From: Trichoplax adhaerens
Lineage: Eukaryota > Placozoa > Uniplacotomia > Trichoplacea > Trichoplacidae
Assembly: GCF_000150275.1 (NCBI RefSeq)
Contig: NW_002060955.1
Coordinates: forward strand, 226,886 to 290,885
Direction of reading: 5' to 3'
DNA length: 64,000 nucleotides
A program made the translations under genes and the position numbers. Shown piece after piece: positions 50,773 through 63,629 of the stretch. The notes beneath the pieces are model-generated. The model was not told where the DNA came from and made no database searches. It was given only the letters and a program-made list of their open reading frames with translations. How positions within the stretch are numbered: the stretch's first letter is position 1; each line of letters begins with the position of its first letter.

Positions 50773-53700
50773 GAACTTGTAGAAACCACTTTGGCTATTG
50801 TTATTATTGTCAGGAGCAAAGCGATAAATAAAGTATTAGAAACGATGAATATACATAGTAATAAATATCTGTTCTATCTCCTAAACTGTATTAGAAAATA
50901 GAGTAATTATTAGACTTAATGGTCAGCTGATGATATTTTTTTGTATTTATCGCTGCTTAGTATCAATCTAACTTCAAATATTAGCAACTACAGTAATTAT
51001 TGTTGTTTTTGAGATATGGAAAATAAAGAAATCACCAACGGCTTTAGATTCAATTAAAAAGAAAAATTGTTAATCTATTGTAACACTACAATATAATTTT
51101 AATTACAATCTTAGGTATATTGATAAAATACGTATCTGTTATCTTCGGCTCGATTCGCGAGCAGTAGAGTAAAATAATTCATCTATATTAGCATTTAGGA
51201 AAAACATTTACTTTCATACTCTATTGTTTAATAATTAAAAATCAAGAAAGATGTAAGTAACATCTCCGAATTCTTGAATCATTCCAATAATTATTTAGTG
51301 GTAACTTACTCTAATCTAGCGCTAATTTATTTATTGCTATAACTATGAAATGTTCCATATCTTTCAGATATTTACGCTACTATCCATCTGAAATATGGCA
51401 AAGATATTAGTTCATTTTTTTATGATTCAAACTTTAAGAAATACATTTCAATTTTATTTGTAATCATGAATATCTTTCTTTAGCAAGACACACAAGTGCA
51501 AGTTTAATTAGTCTACTTATCTAATATGTAGGAAAGCTTGCTAAATTTTACATCAAATTTATTAATGACATCATATTTTATTCATAATTATAACTATAAA
51601 TATTAGTTTCTTCAGTTAGACGGCATTAAATAGGGTAAAATAATTATAATTTATCTATTCCATATACGGAAAGGAAATTTCAAATTTTTTATCATAGTAT
51701 AAAATTTATCGACCTGATACACAGAAACGGTATTTTACATTTCATGATTCAACCATTTTCTTCTTAAGATGTAATATTTACAAAAAAACATCAAAAAAAT
51801 AATATAACTTATGCAACTTTAATTTTATTTATAATTATATATTACCAACGTAGCTACAACTACCGGCACTAAGTATAGCATTGTTGAGCAACTTTTTCGT
51901 TGAGAACTATCGGTAACTACATTTTCTAGAATCAATCTCCACTGGACATTTAAGTTACAAAGTTTAACTATAATTCATGAGCTATATAGCTAGAAATATT
52001 CGCTCTTTAACTAGATCTAAATTTAGTGTCGTAAAAATGTAAAAATAATTTATCTGACTGCTGTAGTGCATGAGAAAGATGCATATTTGCATTGTGCAAT
52101 ATTTAATGATGAAAAAGAGAACATTATAATATGCAACTTTTGTAGGATTCGTTCGCTGTTTATAATTACTTTATGCTATCTTATATTCGATTGCAATTAA
52201 CTGCGTTGATTCTTAGATTTATAGCCTTATTGGTAGCTTTGACACTTTTAAACTACCAACTGTGATGGATTCTAGCTCATTTTTAAATCATCTCTACATA
52301 TGACTTTCTAATTTATTTTCGCCGACGAATATTTTCTATATTCGGTAGGGACAGCATTCATTATAATAGGTAGAGTTATACATTCAGTCCTAGGGGAAAG
52401 ATTTTTCATCATTTAATTATTTACAATTATAATATTTATTAAATAAAATAAAAAGTTCGAAATGTATTTTTCTTGTTACACTCACTAAAGTATTTAAATA
52501 CTGCTTCCGATTCAATGGTATACACGAATGAGTCTTCTATCCAATTGGATAGAAACCTCTTCATTGTGAAAAGAAACAGCTTGCATAACTTTACATTTTG
52601 TTATACTATACTTAAAGCACTAATATAGCCTGTTAAAGCCCTAAATTCGTAAATTCTTGCTCTTAATTCGTACATTAACAGGCTATTATAATTATGCATA
52701 ACAGCAGGGATCGAGATTTACCGAAATCGTATAAAGTAAGAAAGCTAGCTTTCGCGTATCCACAAATCAACATATGCAAAACTCTAATATATGATTTAAA
52801 AATAGCTTAGCAGACGCACATGATTAACAGAAGGTTAATGTATTCAATTTGAAGCTTTCTTGTAAATATGACGCCTAACTGATGGACGTACCGCTGAACG
52901 AAAATAGGAAGTTTATACTTTGGATGTTTACTCTGGTAATGATCCTTTTACCTAACTTAGGTTGTATTATTGCACGTTACAGCCTAAATTCCCTGACTTA
53001 TCCAATCTTCCAGAAATTTTAATCTTATTTATCATTATTTAGCGGTAACTTATTTATCGTCAAGAACTTGGAAATGGATTAACAACTCTCATAGCGCTCA
53101 CTATAGTCAAAATTTTCGTCCATCTTTGACCGATACTAGGCTTTATTCCTATTTTCTGAATAGGTATTTTCCAGTATTGAATCTGTTAACTGTAACTCCA
53201 TTTAAGAAACCAAATAATATTGATGTAGATAAGCTGGAAATAATTGTACGCAAATGGCTTATTCTACGTGACAACATAGTTATAACAAAGACATCTTGCC
53301 CCCTGTTTGTTAACAAACACAATCAATAATGAATTCTGTGACGCCAACTGGTATTGATGCAATGTGTTATTTCTATATTTTTTTCTTACTCCACCTATTG
53401 TTGACAGCATGGAGATAACAAGATTGAAAATGAAATAATAAAATAGCCAATCAACATGATGTGGTTATTGTTCGGCCTGTAATGATCACTTAATCAAGAT
53501 TGAAAATTGTATAAGGTATTCCATTTTTCATATTATCTCAATACGTAGGTTGATCAATTAGGTTATTATCTTACCTTCAAATAACCAGCCTTCATAAATG
53601 ATTACAACAATAGAATAATAGATAAGATTCAATTAACGGTCCAACATCTTTTATTGACTTGATACAGTTAATATTTAACATTTGTATTTTATCTTCTCTA

Positions 53701-54720
53701 CTTTCAAATTTTTCCTTTTCAATTTTCTTTTCCATCCGACACTCAATACAGTACTATTATCCTAAATATCATTCCATCATTATCTAGCATCCAATCAATC
53801 ATATACCTAAGGTATCTTATAAATCTTTGTCGAGAATTTTTTTCTAAACTAGCAACTTACCTTATCATGCTCTACTATAATTTTTTTTTTCAATCGTGCA
53901 TTACACGGGAAATGATGGATTTACTACTGCCATAGTTGTATGAAAAAAAGAAATATCTTCTACGTTGTCTTAGACACGTTACTATTAACCTATTCGTCGC
54001 ATAGATTTCTGTCTTCAGTTCATTTTAACTGTCATATCCTGCTCTAATTTGACATCAATTCAATTATAATAGAAACTGCCTGTGATGATCAAATGAGATA
54101 TAAGAATTAATATTACAAGGTAGGTCGCTAAATCCTTGTACAATCCATGCTATAGATTTTTGAAATATACTTTTAGATGAAAACTGGGGTCTACTTCAAA
54201 TGGCTGAATATTTCCTGGTATTCAGTTAAAATGATACATTCTAAACGATAACTAAATAATTTTTACTTGATAATTGAAATTGAATATTCGTTAACAGCAT
54301 TATCTTGAATGTCATTCCTAACAGTCTTATTTTCATCCTTTTTCAATTTCTAACTGCCTCAGAAAATAATAATCTAACTTATTTTAATCAAGATCTACTG
54401 ACAGCATGAACCAAGCTATAATCAAGCTTACTGATTGAATCTAAATATCATTGAAAATAGGATATGATTAAGAATAAATAGTCAATAGAGTGATTTGTGG
54501 TGGAAAAAAACCAAGATATTAAAGGTAGGATAAATTCATGCATTATCAAGCTGTTAATAATGAAATAATGGATTGAAACAATTTTCCTTTTAATCTTCTG
54601 CTTGTCCACAATCAATACGATCTTTGAAGAAACTAATCTATTTGTTACTGTAGAAGCATTCCTTATCCTTTCTTTTCTTCTTTTAGGGCATATACTATCT
54701 GTACATCAGATATTATCATT

Positions 54721-54894
54721 ATGGTTAAAGCTTTGACTTTGAAAGTTCAATTTTACGATAACCGCGATATTTATTATCCCGGGCAAATTTTAGCCGGTTA
54801 TCTCGATACTGATATCAGAAGAGATGTCCAAATCAATTATATTTCAGTTCGGTTATTAGGCCAGGCTAATAGCTCACCGCCAATGGGAATGGTA

Positions 54895-54925
<31 letters not shown>

Positions 54926-57900
54926 GCGACAGAGATGATTATCAACGACGTACAAGCACGGTTAAATTGGATGAAAATCAATATCAAGCGTCCATCATCG
55001 ATCGAATAATTGTGCCTTGGGGTAAAGGTAAGAGAAGTTTATCATTCTTGCAGGATTGACCTTGATGAATACTATCATCAATTGAGGCTCAAATTCAATG
55101 TAACAGAATACTCTCCTTTCAAGCATTTAAGAAATTAAAATTTCTTTCTTCCAATTTGATTATGGTTGATTTTGATCCTAACAAATTGCTACTAATGCTA
55201 AAAGTAGCATCGATCAATTTTATCCGTTTCCTCTAAAAAGACAGGAAAATTAAATAGCCTTTACAATAAATCCTAAATCTACCCATTACTCTCTCTCTCT
55301 CTCTCTTCCTCCCTCCATCATGATAGGAATTAACAAAGATCAATTTCATATTTATGATTAGTATTGTACCTATTTAGGTGATATTCCCATGTTACTGCCC
55401 ATTTTACACCTAGAACTCGTAGGCGTTTACTAGTAATAATAATTTTATTAATTATTATTTCGTACTTTGGCTATTTTTTGCCATTTTTGAAATACTATCG
55501 ACTTAGTACGCATTACAGCAACCAATTAATACTTATTCTCATATTAGAGTCTAGACATTTCCAACGATGACTATCCATTTTTGAAGCCACCTTTGCACGA
55601 ATAGTTTGCATGAGGAGTGCTCTTGTATTGCCGTTGGAGCAGTTATTATATCATCCAAATTGAATTGTCCATTCATTTTCAAGCCTTTATAAATATTCTT
55701 ACACCATTCTACCGATATTCTACAGACAAGTTAAACAGGAACTTTATGGCTTGATGAATTGCAATTGTTGCAAATTGACTAATATAATTTGTAACATTCA
55801 AATGTGCCTTCGTACATTTCAACTGAAACTACAGTCAATATTGCACGTGATAGAAGGGATTTGATTAACTTTATTGCCGGAAAATATATTCATCATTTGA
55901 ATAAAATCTGTTCCGATTTTTTCTGATCTGCTTATATTGCCATCTTCATTCTGTAACTCTATTAAAATTGGTTTGGTGGTTGGTAATCATAATATTTGAT
56001 CTTTAAATACCAAAATCGGCTCGTCATCATTGCATGCAGATACAATAAACATTCTTCGAGTTAACTTACATCCAATACAGCTACTCTTACCTAATGTGTC
56101 AAAGGTATTTAACATCTTTATTTCTTACCTATACTATCAGTATATTCAATTAGTATACATTTCTCTCCACATGATCAGAGCATTCTATTCAAGATTGTGA
56201 ATACTTACTTTTATTACGGAATAATTGACTAGTGGCATGCTAGACTAGATTATGCTCTTCAATCAGAGCATGATATTCAAGATTGCAAGTTCTTTTCCAA
56301 AGCAATATATGGATAATACTGTCCTTGTTTAGTCATCTAGCTTATTTATTTAAAACCTCTATTAACATATTATAAAGTAAGATGCTTCACAGCATTCAAA
56401 ATCTTCCAATTCTAAACAAATGGAGCTAAATTCTAGCTCTAGTTTATGTTATCATTAATTTTAGGATGCTATATCTCTAACCTTGCAGTGATGTGTCATG
56501 GTTTTTCATTCTGCAAACTACTTTTTATGATGACAATTAACTTTACTTTTTATCACAAAAATTTCTACCATATTTTCAATTTCTACTATTGCTTTAACTA
56601 ATAATGGCGGAATATTCTACACCAATCCATTCTAACCTCTATTATCATAATTTAAGATCATAATACATTTATTCCCTGATTATTGTGGCATGATTTTTAA
56701 TATTGTATATGCATGTTAAGATTGCATGACAATTAAACTTTATTCTCTTACCCAGTAAATTTGACTTCTTCATTTTAAATCTCTACTACTGTATTAAAAG
56801 GCCATCAAAGATGTTAGGTATTCTAACATCTTCTAGACGTAGCCTTTCCTATCCTAATGTAAAAAGCTATATCTGTATTAATTATTACAGCAGAAATTTC
56901 CAAGATTGCAAATCCTTCCTAATTATACCATTACTTTCCTCCCATTTCTTAGAACTCTATCCCTATTTTGAACCTCCATTGTAGGACTAAAGGAGGTAGA
57001 ATAATCAATATTCTGATTTTCTATCTCAGTCTTCATAAAGTCAGGCTGTGAAGCCTCTGGCATTTTATTATCATGCTTCAACTTTTGCAATATACGAGCA
57101 TGTATGTAGCCATTACAAAAGCCCATTTTTCCTTTTTCTCCAAGACTGATCTTATGATTTTGAATCTCTTTTCTCAATCCTTTGCATGTGTATGCATATT
57201 TCAAATCCGTCTCTACTCTTTTAAGGCTCAAAATGGCAAAGTTTATTCGTTACTGTCAAGACTGCAGTCCTTGTATCGCTGACTATATTCGTAATTCATT
57301 TTTTCGAACTAGCTCTTCAAAGACCAAAAATGGCAAAGTACATTTATTACTTTTAGGACTGCGATACTTGTATCGCTGACTATATTCTACATAGTTCATT
57401 TTTTACTTTGAATTTCCTGCCTCAGTATTTTGCATCTTTACTTCGAATAGCTTTACTAATATAAGGCTAAAGATCGTGGGCTATTTAAAATTTTTAGTTA
57501 TCAAGTCTACAAAGCTTGTACTTGAATATGAAAACATTTGGCCATTTTTAGGACTTTATATTCTACTTTATACGACAATCGGTTTTAAATTTACAATCCT
57601 TTTTTTCATTTTAATTTTGGGACTTCATTACCGTTATCTATAATAATGATTCGAAAGGTCGAGGAGTTGTTCTCAATTAATTGTCTAGGCTTTGATTAGA
57701 GGTCAAAATAACATGCATATATTATTAATCTGCAACCTTTCAGTTCCTTTCCAAGTTTCATACCTTTGTTTTAAATTCTAACCTTAATTTGTGATACAGT
57801 TGAAGGCTAAAATTAAAAAATAGAATCTCATTCTCTCATTTCACATATTCATCCATTCTAATGAAAAAGGAAATGTCTTGCTATATCAATCTACATCTGC

Positions 57901-60900
57901 TATTCTCTTTTCATCTCGATATTTATATCTTCATTCCTCATCTTTCACTATATCCTCTTCCTAATTGCCGCATCTTTGTTCTACATATTGAGTATTATCT
58001 TCTTTTTCAACGTGTCACTAAAATGGAAAAATCTAACTTTATTTTCATCATTCTTTGTTTTCTATAGTTATAAGATGATATATTTGTCTCTATTCATTTG
58101 CACGTAGCTATTCTTAAATATTTCTGATACTTCTATCTTTATTTCAATGGCTTACTATTAGTTTCGAGGAACAAAAATAGACTAAAACTGAACATATCAG
58201 CTCAATTTCATTATTTTATGCTTTTATCACATACCAATAAGTAACATCCGCCATGTTAGTCTACACCAGCTGTTCTATAATATCCCGTTATTCGAAAGTC
58301 TACAGTTAGAGGATAAGGTTAGGGTTCGTATTTTAAATCTTTTTTCATTTCTTCTTTATAAACCTAAATATTAAGGATATAATATTCACTGATTGTCTTA
58401 TTCTTTTGTGATTCAACTAGTTAGATCAAGTTACTTTTGTAAACCTTTCTCTATATTTATCATCTACCTATTTTATGCTATTACAAGTACTGTTTATGTT
58501 GGTAGCGGTAACTAACATAACCATCTCCTCAATTATTTTTTCCTTCACCATTCAATCTCATGCTATCGAATTGATAACCATAAAATGTCTATCCATATCA
58601 TAGACATTTTAACATGACAATTACAAATAGATAGATAATAACTTTTCAATCCAAGATCAGCAATATCGTCCGAGTATCAGTTGTAAATGAATTTTAACTT
58701 GAAGATATTGATTAAAGTTGATGATATTTATATTTTAGCATTGATGAAAATAATACTTGGTATTTTAAAATATGTCATAACTTTCACTGAAATCAAATTC
58801 TAATCTGTATCATATAGTGAAATCGGAAATATCCTACCCGAAACTGCTAAAGTTTTTGAATAAAAACCACATGTCCTACTCAAATCATGCCACTCTATCT
58901 AGTAAAATTCATTAAATAATTAATTTCCGAATGTACAGTAAGGGACAACAACATTATTTCCATACCCACTATCAGAAATAATGATTTAATAGCTTTTTAA
59001 AACGATATGAATGATTAAAAGGCTTACATTGCGGTCTAATAATATGCTATTCCACAGTATTGCATTAAATCGATTTCCGCAATATATCAAAATTCTTTAT
59101 CTTAAGATGTATTTAATATAAATTAACTCTATAATACTACCTTTCTACTAGGATAAATTACAGCATTTTCTCCCATACTCTACATTATTAGTAACTATTT
59201 TAATTTTCTACATCTAAATTTTTGTTGAAATGAACTACTTACTAATGCAACTTACGATGATTAAATTATTACTGAGCTACTGACAGCTTCAGACTATTTT
59301 CCAAAATTTCAAACATCTATTCTATGCAAATCTGCTTTACTAATAAGTTTGGCACATTTCTGAAACTCTTTAATTTTTAAATGTAACTCACAATGACTTT
59401 ACATTATTAATATTTCTTATTATAATTTAACATACCTAATTTGCGCTGAATTAAACTGCTTACGGTGTAGCCGGCGATGACGAAGTTATTACTGCACTAC
59501 TGACAAGACAGGTGTTTAACTATTCCTGAACATCTTAAAATATTAAATATAACTTATAATGACTCTACATTTGTTATAAAGCAGCTTTTCAACAAGATCA
59601 CGTAATGTACGATCAATAAGTCAATTCCTTGAACCACGTATCAAGGAACGATATCTGCAACTATCAGCAGCACTTTTGCTTTACTTACAGACTGCACAAA
59701 GGCTTAGACGCCTCGTATTTTACGTTAAACACTAAGTTTAAGAATTAACTATATTATACGATATACTACATTTATATACTCTTCCTCAATAGTTCATGAG
59801 TCATAGTTAGTACGATTACTTTTGGAATCATTCACTGAGTATTTACGAACATAGACATCTGATGACTAATACAGAATAGTCAGATTACGATATGTCCTAT
59901 CACGGAACATTTCCACAATAATTTGCAATCTACCATAAGTAAGTTACAATCACAACGATTCGAACTGTAAGTAGATAATTCGCATTCCCTAATATATAGC
60001 TAATAATTTGAAAATATGTATATGTGCCACTGTCATAAAAAGGCAGTGCTATATTAAAACACAGCATAACCAAATTAGAAGTTAACTGTATAAGGATAGG
60101 CTGACAAAATTATCCTAAGATTGATTTTTCTACTCTAATAGAGTATATAACACTGTCACAACATTATTAATATTTTTAGAACTTTTCATATCCAATTTAT
60201 AGTAAATTAATTACGTACAGTGTAGCTTGTGACGATAAAAATTATTACTGGACTACTTACAAGACAAGTTTTAAATTATTTCTGGCCTTCCCAAAACTTC
60301 AAATACCTATCCTAAATTATTCAGCTCTGCTAACATCATAATATTCAATATACTGACTAAACCATTTACAGTTTAAGATGATAAAACTATCACAGTTTTG
60401 CTTAATCATCAGATGAACTAAAAAGTATTGCAAATATGGATCATAAATTACTTTATCTTGCTAGCATGTGCAAACTGCTTTAGGATGAAATATTTATAAC
60501 TCAAGAAGGTGAAATTACTTTTAGTTTTCTACTCTCGACATAAATTGTATACTCTTATCTGACCTATGCTATATTATACTGTTCCACTAATACACTTTAC
60601 AACTTCGATATCGAAAGATTGCCAACTAAACCACTTAAGCCACTATTTTCCGAATCACAGATGAAGTTCGATTATTTTAGGCAGTCCTATGGTTGCAAAT
60701 AATGATTATAGACTATTCAGTCTAGTTATTATTTTAAAAATCAAGCTTATTACATTCAAGTACATCCTAAGATTATGCGACGATTGCTTTGCTTAATTAG
60801 GACATAAATTTAGGGATAGCTACAGGGCTTGCTAATTTAAATAGCTATCATAAATAATTTATTTTCTTTTACTTATATTTTCTGGTAAGCTTTAAATTTA

Positions 60901-63629
60901 AAAGCCTGGTTATATGTACTAAACTACTTAGAGCCTGAAATGGAGCCAGCAACATTGTTTACAAAATGGAGGCTTAAATCTGAGTTATTTCAAACAGTCA
61001 CAGCAACAAGAATAGATTTAGAAAAAACAATGATTTCCCAACACCTTTAGCCTTGGCTAAATTCTAATTATTTAAATTTTATTTGATTTAAATTGATTAT
61101 TGCTATCTGTTCTTCCCAAATCAATCATAATGATGTTTAACGTAGTTGTGGTCTTCCATCTAGTATAAATCTAGTATAAATAAAACATCGATATCCTCAA
61201 AGGCAATAAAATTCCGACTAAAATCTTAAAGACCGACTGCGATCTTGCATCAATTTCTGGCGAAATATTCTAAAATGAGTTTTAAATGACAATTTCTATT
61301 TATGCTATCCAATGCCATTTAAATTAGCCACCTATGACTCATATTCAATAAATAATTTTTCTTTCCGCTTCTCAATAACGGAAAATAACCTTGAATTTGT
61401 TAACCATTTTATTATTGAACTACACCTATAATTATAATTAAAAGTAAGATCGCCATTTTTGCCAAAGATTCAATATATTATCAATATAGAAGAGAAATGG
61501 AAATGAATTCGAGATTAATGTTTTCCAAACACTGTTATTCCAGTACAATTAAAACGGAGCTAGTAGAAAGCATATCAAACGTTGGGAAATGTTGAGTAAT
61601 AATAAGTTTATTATATCATGTCCTATTTATTTTCATTTACGGCTAAAGTTGCTCATTCCTCATCATTTTAAGGCATTAAAAATGTCGAACCAAAGCATTT
61701 CTACTCATTTTTATGCTATACGATTATGATTTAGGGTCTTTTAGAATGAATGCAGTAACAGCTTTCGTATCCCATCTAATTCTTTAGCCCTTTTTTGGTC
61801 TTAAAGCTGCACTAAAATGAAAATTTTAATACCTATAGGTAACTTTGCAGACGATCAAAAGCCAATTCGACACGACATTTTAACTGCTGGACACCATAGA
61901 TTTCCTTTTGCATTTGTCTTACCCGAAGAAGGTTTACCATCCTCAGTCAAGGCTGGCTCCACATTTACCATCAATTATCAAATTTCAGCTACGATTGTTT
62001 TTCCTCATCGCCCTTCTTATACTGTGCATCAATCTTTTTTCATCTTTGAAGTAGTTGATGTTAATTTGCCACGTTATGTTGTAAGTCCTAATTTCATCCT
62101 GTTGTTGATTCTTATATCATTAAATATACTAACATTGATTGCTTGATACAATATAGAAATCATCTAAAACCGATACGAAAGAGATTAAAATATCCAAATT
62201 ATGCTGCCTGCATGGATCCATTCGAATAACGGCCTCAACAAATCATGTAGGATTTCGTCCAGGAGAACCAGTTTGCATGAATGTTAGAGTCCAAAATAAC
62301 AGCCACAAAATCATTCGTTATTTACGTGCTAAATTAATTCAAATCGTGGAAATTAAAGGTAGGTTAGAAAGGCAATAGTTTAATCTAATCAAATTACTTT
62401 AATTACAACTTAAAGAGAGCCGAAAAATAGGATAATGCTATTAATCCGAATTCATTCTATATCTGTCACTACATTTACTACCGTAATTTAATATGGTACA
62501 TCCGACGGTTAGCGAAATTAAAGCAATTTAACCGCACTATCGAGCATATTTGCTCGGAAAAACATTCTATCAAATCAATCGTTCAAGATGAAGAACTTAT
62601 ATGGGAAAAGGAACCTTTACAAATACCTTCAGTGCCTCCAACGGTGAATTCATGTCCTGCAATTAGCATTAATTACGCTGTTGAAGTAAGTAGCACAAAT
62701 AGGATATACTATTTACCGTAATTTCATTAGAATCACGCCTTTTTTCTCGCCTTTTTTCTCGACACTGTCTTCTATTCCATGTTAATAACTAGCATATTAG
62801 CTATCGCTGATTTTACATTTACTTGTAAATAATTTTTGGCTCAAGCCGGAAGCTAGCATACGGTAGTAGCGTAGTTGATGATGATCCAAAATGGCCAAAG
62901 TAGATCATTCGTTCAGAATAATTTCTAAATACTACCTTATAGCTATACTGTCCTTTCAAAATGCGCCAAGAGTATCCAAGATTAATCGTAATCGCTATTA
63001 GTCGAATTGTTTGCTAATAAAGCAATTATATGATAACTAGTGTATAATTAAACAGATTATAACACCCATTTACTACACTTAAGTATAAATTTTATTCTAG
63101 CTCAAAACTATAATGCATCGTTTTTTTTCAAATAGAAGCTATATTTAAAATCATAATAGAGGCAAAGTATATCATTCTCTCGGGAATAAATTATAAGGGA
63201 TATCGATTAAAGGAATGAATTTTGTGCCTTTTATTGTAGATACAGGCAGTCTTGCCACGTAAATATCATCTAGTCGTTCGAATTCCGATCACTATTGGCA
63301 CAGTTCGGTTATTTATAAATACTTCTGCATCGGTTACTGCCTATCGCTCCGGAGTAGACACAAATTGTCGTCTAGGTAAGTTATAAACTAAACCAGATTC
63401 ATTTTTATTAGCAGGAGTTATAAACAGATCAAATTAATATGCCAAATTACTTACTCAATATATTATGTAAAGTACTATCAATCATTAAATAACTGCTATT
63501 GCTCTTCTTAAACACTTGATAGATGGTTCTGAATCCGTTAAACAACAACTTAAGGGTACTATTAGTGATGCCGTTGCATTTAAAGACGTTGAGCTCGATT
63601 TTAATGAACGTCGTCAAGCTTCTCTTTAA
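54721..63629 (+). CDS. Alpha-arrestin gene G, poly-Asp N domain, no PPxY
   Basis: Six coding exons: 54721-55027, 61851-62080, 62157-62358, 62513-62685, 63246-63375 and 63523-63629 (TAA). They total 1149 bases, 382 residues, with phases 1-0-1-0-1. Exon 1 has IYYPGQILAGYL and ends VPWGKG, as in paralogues. It carries an extra loop with ten consecutive Asp codons, all GAT, followed by more Asp/Arg. Exon 2 has LTAGHHRFPFAFVLP, LPSS and an EVVDVNLPRYV end. Exon 3 has KLCCLHGSIRI and VGFRPGEPV, a variant of the GYCPGE signature. Exon 4 has ELIWEKE and VPPTVNS. Exon 5 has IPITIGTVRL. The short tail (36 residues) is charged, with no PPxY and no Cys-Val remnant. Intron 1 is about 6.8 kb, far longer than in its paralogues, so joining exon 1 to the rest is inferred from matching phase, order and family completeness. 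The far spacing from the other members fits an older outlying copy. Confidence 0.85.
54895..54924 (+). repeat. In-frame (GAT)10 microsatellite
   Basis: Ten perfect GAT triplets inside exon 1 of gene G encode a run of ten Asp in a surface loop of the predicted arrestin N domain. Perfect codon identity shows recent slippage; length is probably variable between individuals. The other six arrestin genes lack it. Confidence 0.95.
56808..56832. repeat. Perfect 10-bp palindrome with 5-base loop
   Basis: AAGATGTTAG at 56808-56817 and its reverse complement CTAACATCTT at 56823-56832, separated by GTATT. It could be a hairpin or the core of a small inverted-repeat element. It lies in intron 1 of gene G. 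Confidence 0.85.
58581..58611. repeat. Perfect 12-bp palindrome with 7-base loop
   Basis: TAAAATGTCTAT at 58581-58592 pairs with ATAGACATTTTA at 58600-58611. It lies in intron 1 of gene G. It may be a collapsed inverted-repeat element; no other copy was seen in the window. Confidence 0.85.
59255..60320. repeat. Three diverged interspersed copies in gene G intron 1
   Basis: Related segments occur near 59255-59345, 59462-59545 and 60218-60320. Each reads roughly ATTATTACTG(A/C/G)-(A/C)TACT(G/T)ACA(A/G) followed by a TTCAAA or TTTAA stretch and CATCT or CCTATCCT. The second and third also share GTGTAGC(C/T)-G-GACGA just before. They are too diverged for an exact consensus by eye. Non-coding. 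Confidence 0.45.

Larger units (their letters stand above)
43673..54720. other. Long gene-poor region upstream of the MS4A-like gene
   Basis: About 11 kb of very AT-rich DNA. The only coding signal I can defend is a lone terminal exon on the minus strand (46676-46768). Other open frames (43990-44187, 44873-45073, 46077-46304, 47779-47994, 53126-53329) are low-complexity, start on non-ATG codons in some cases, and show no motif. A 21-base tandem duplication lies at 50731-50772. The region must include the promoter of the MS4A-like gene near 43700 and that of arrestin gene G near 54700. Confidence 0.5.
55028..61850 (+). other. Long first intron of arrestin gene G
   Basis: This 6.8-kb intron is AT-rich. 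It contains a CT run near 55289-55306, two palindromes (56808-56832 and 58581-58611), a diverged direct repeat near 57232-57380 (AATGGCAAAGT...TTGTATCGCTGACTATATT, spacing about 97 bases), and three diverged copies of a longer motif between 59255 and 60320. The ORFs here (56923-57231 minus; 57073-57379 and 57861-58067 plus) overlap repeats or are low-complexity, and I do not call them genes. Confidence 0.5.

Noticed and set aside
56923-57231. 102-aa minus-strand ORF in gene G intron 1
   Set aside because: Longest non-arrestin ORF here, but it overlaps diverged repeats, has no recognisable domain and lies in a large intron; treated as chance unless transcripts show otherwise.
58313-58335. TTAGGG-like stretch suggesting an internal telomere repeat
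   Set aside because: Only one hexamer is present, with no tandem array.
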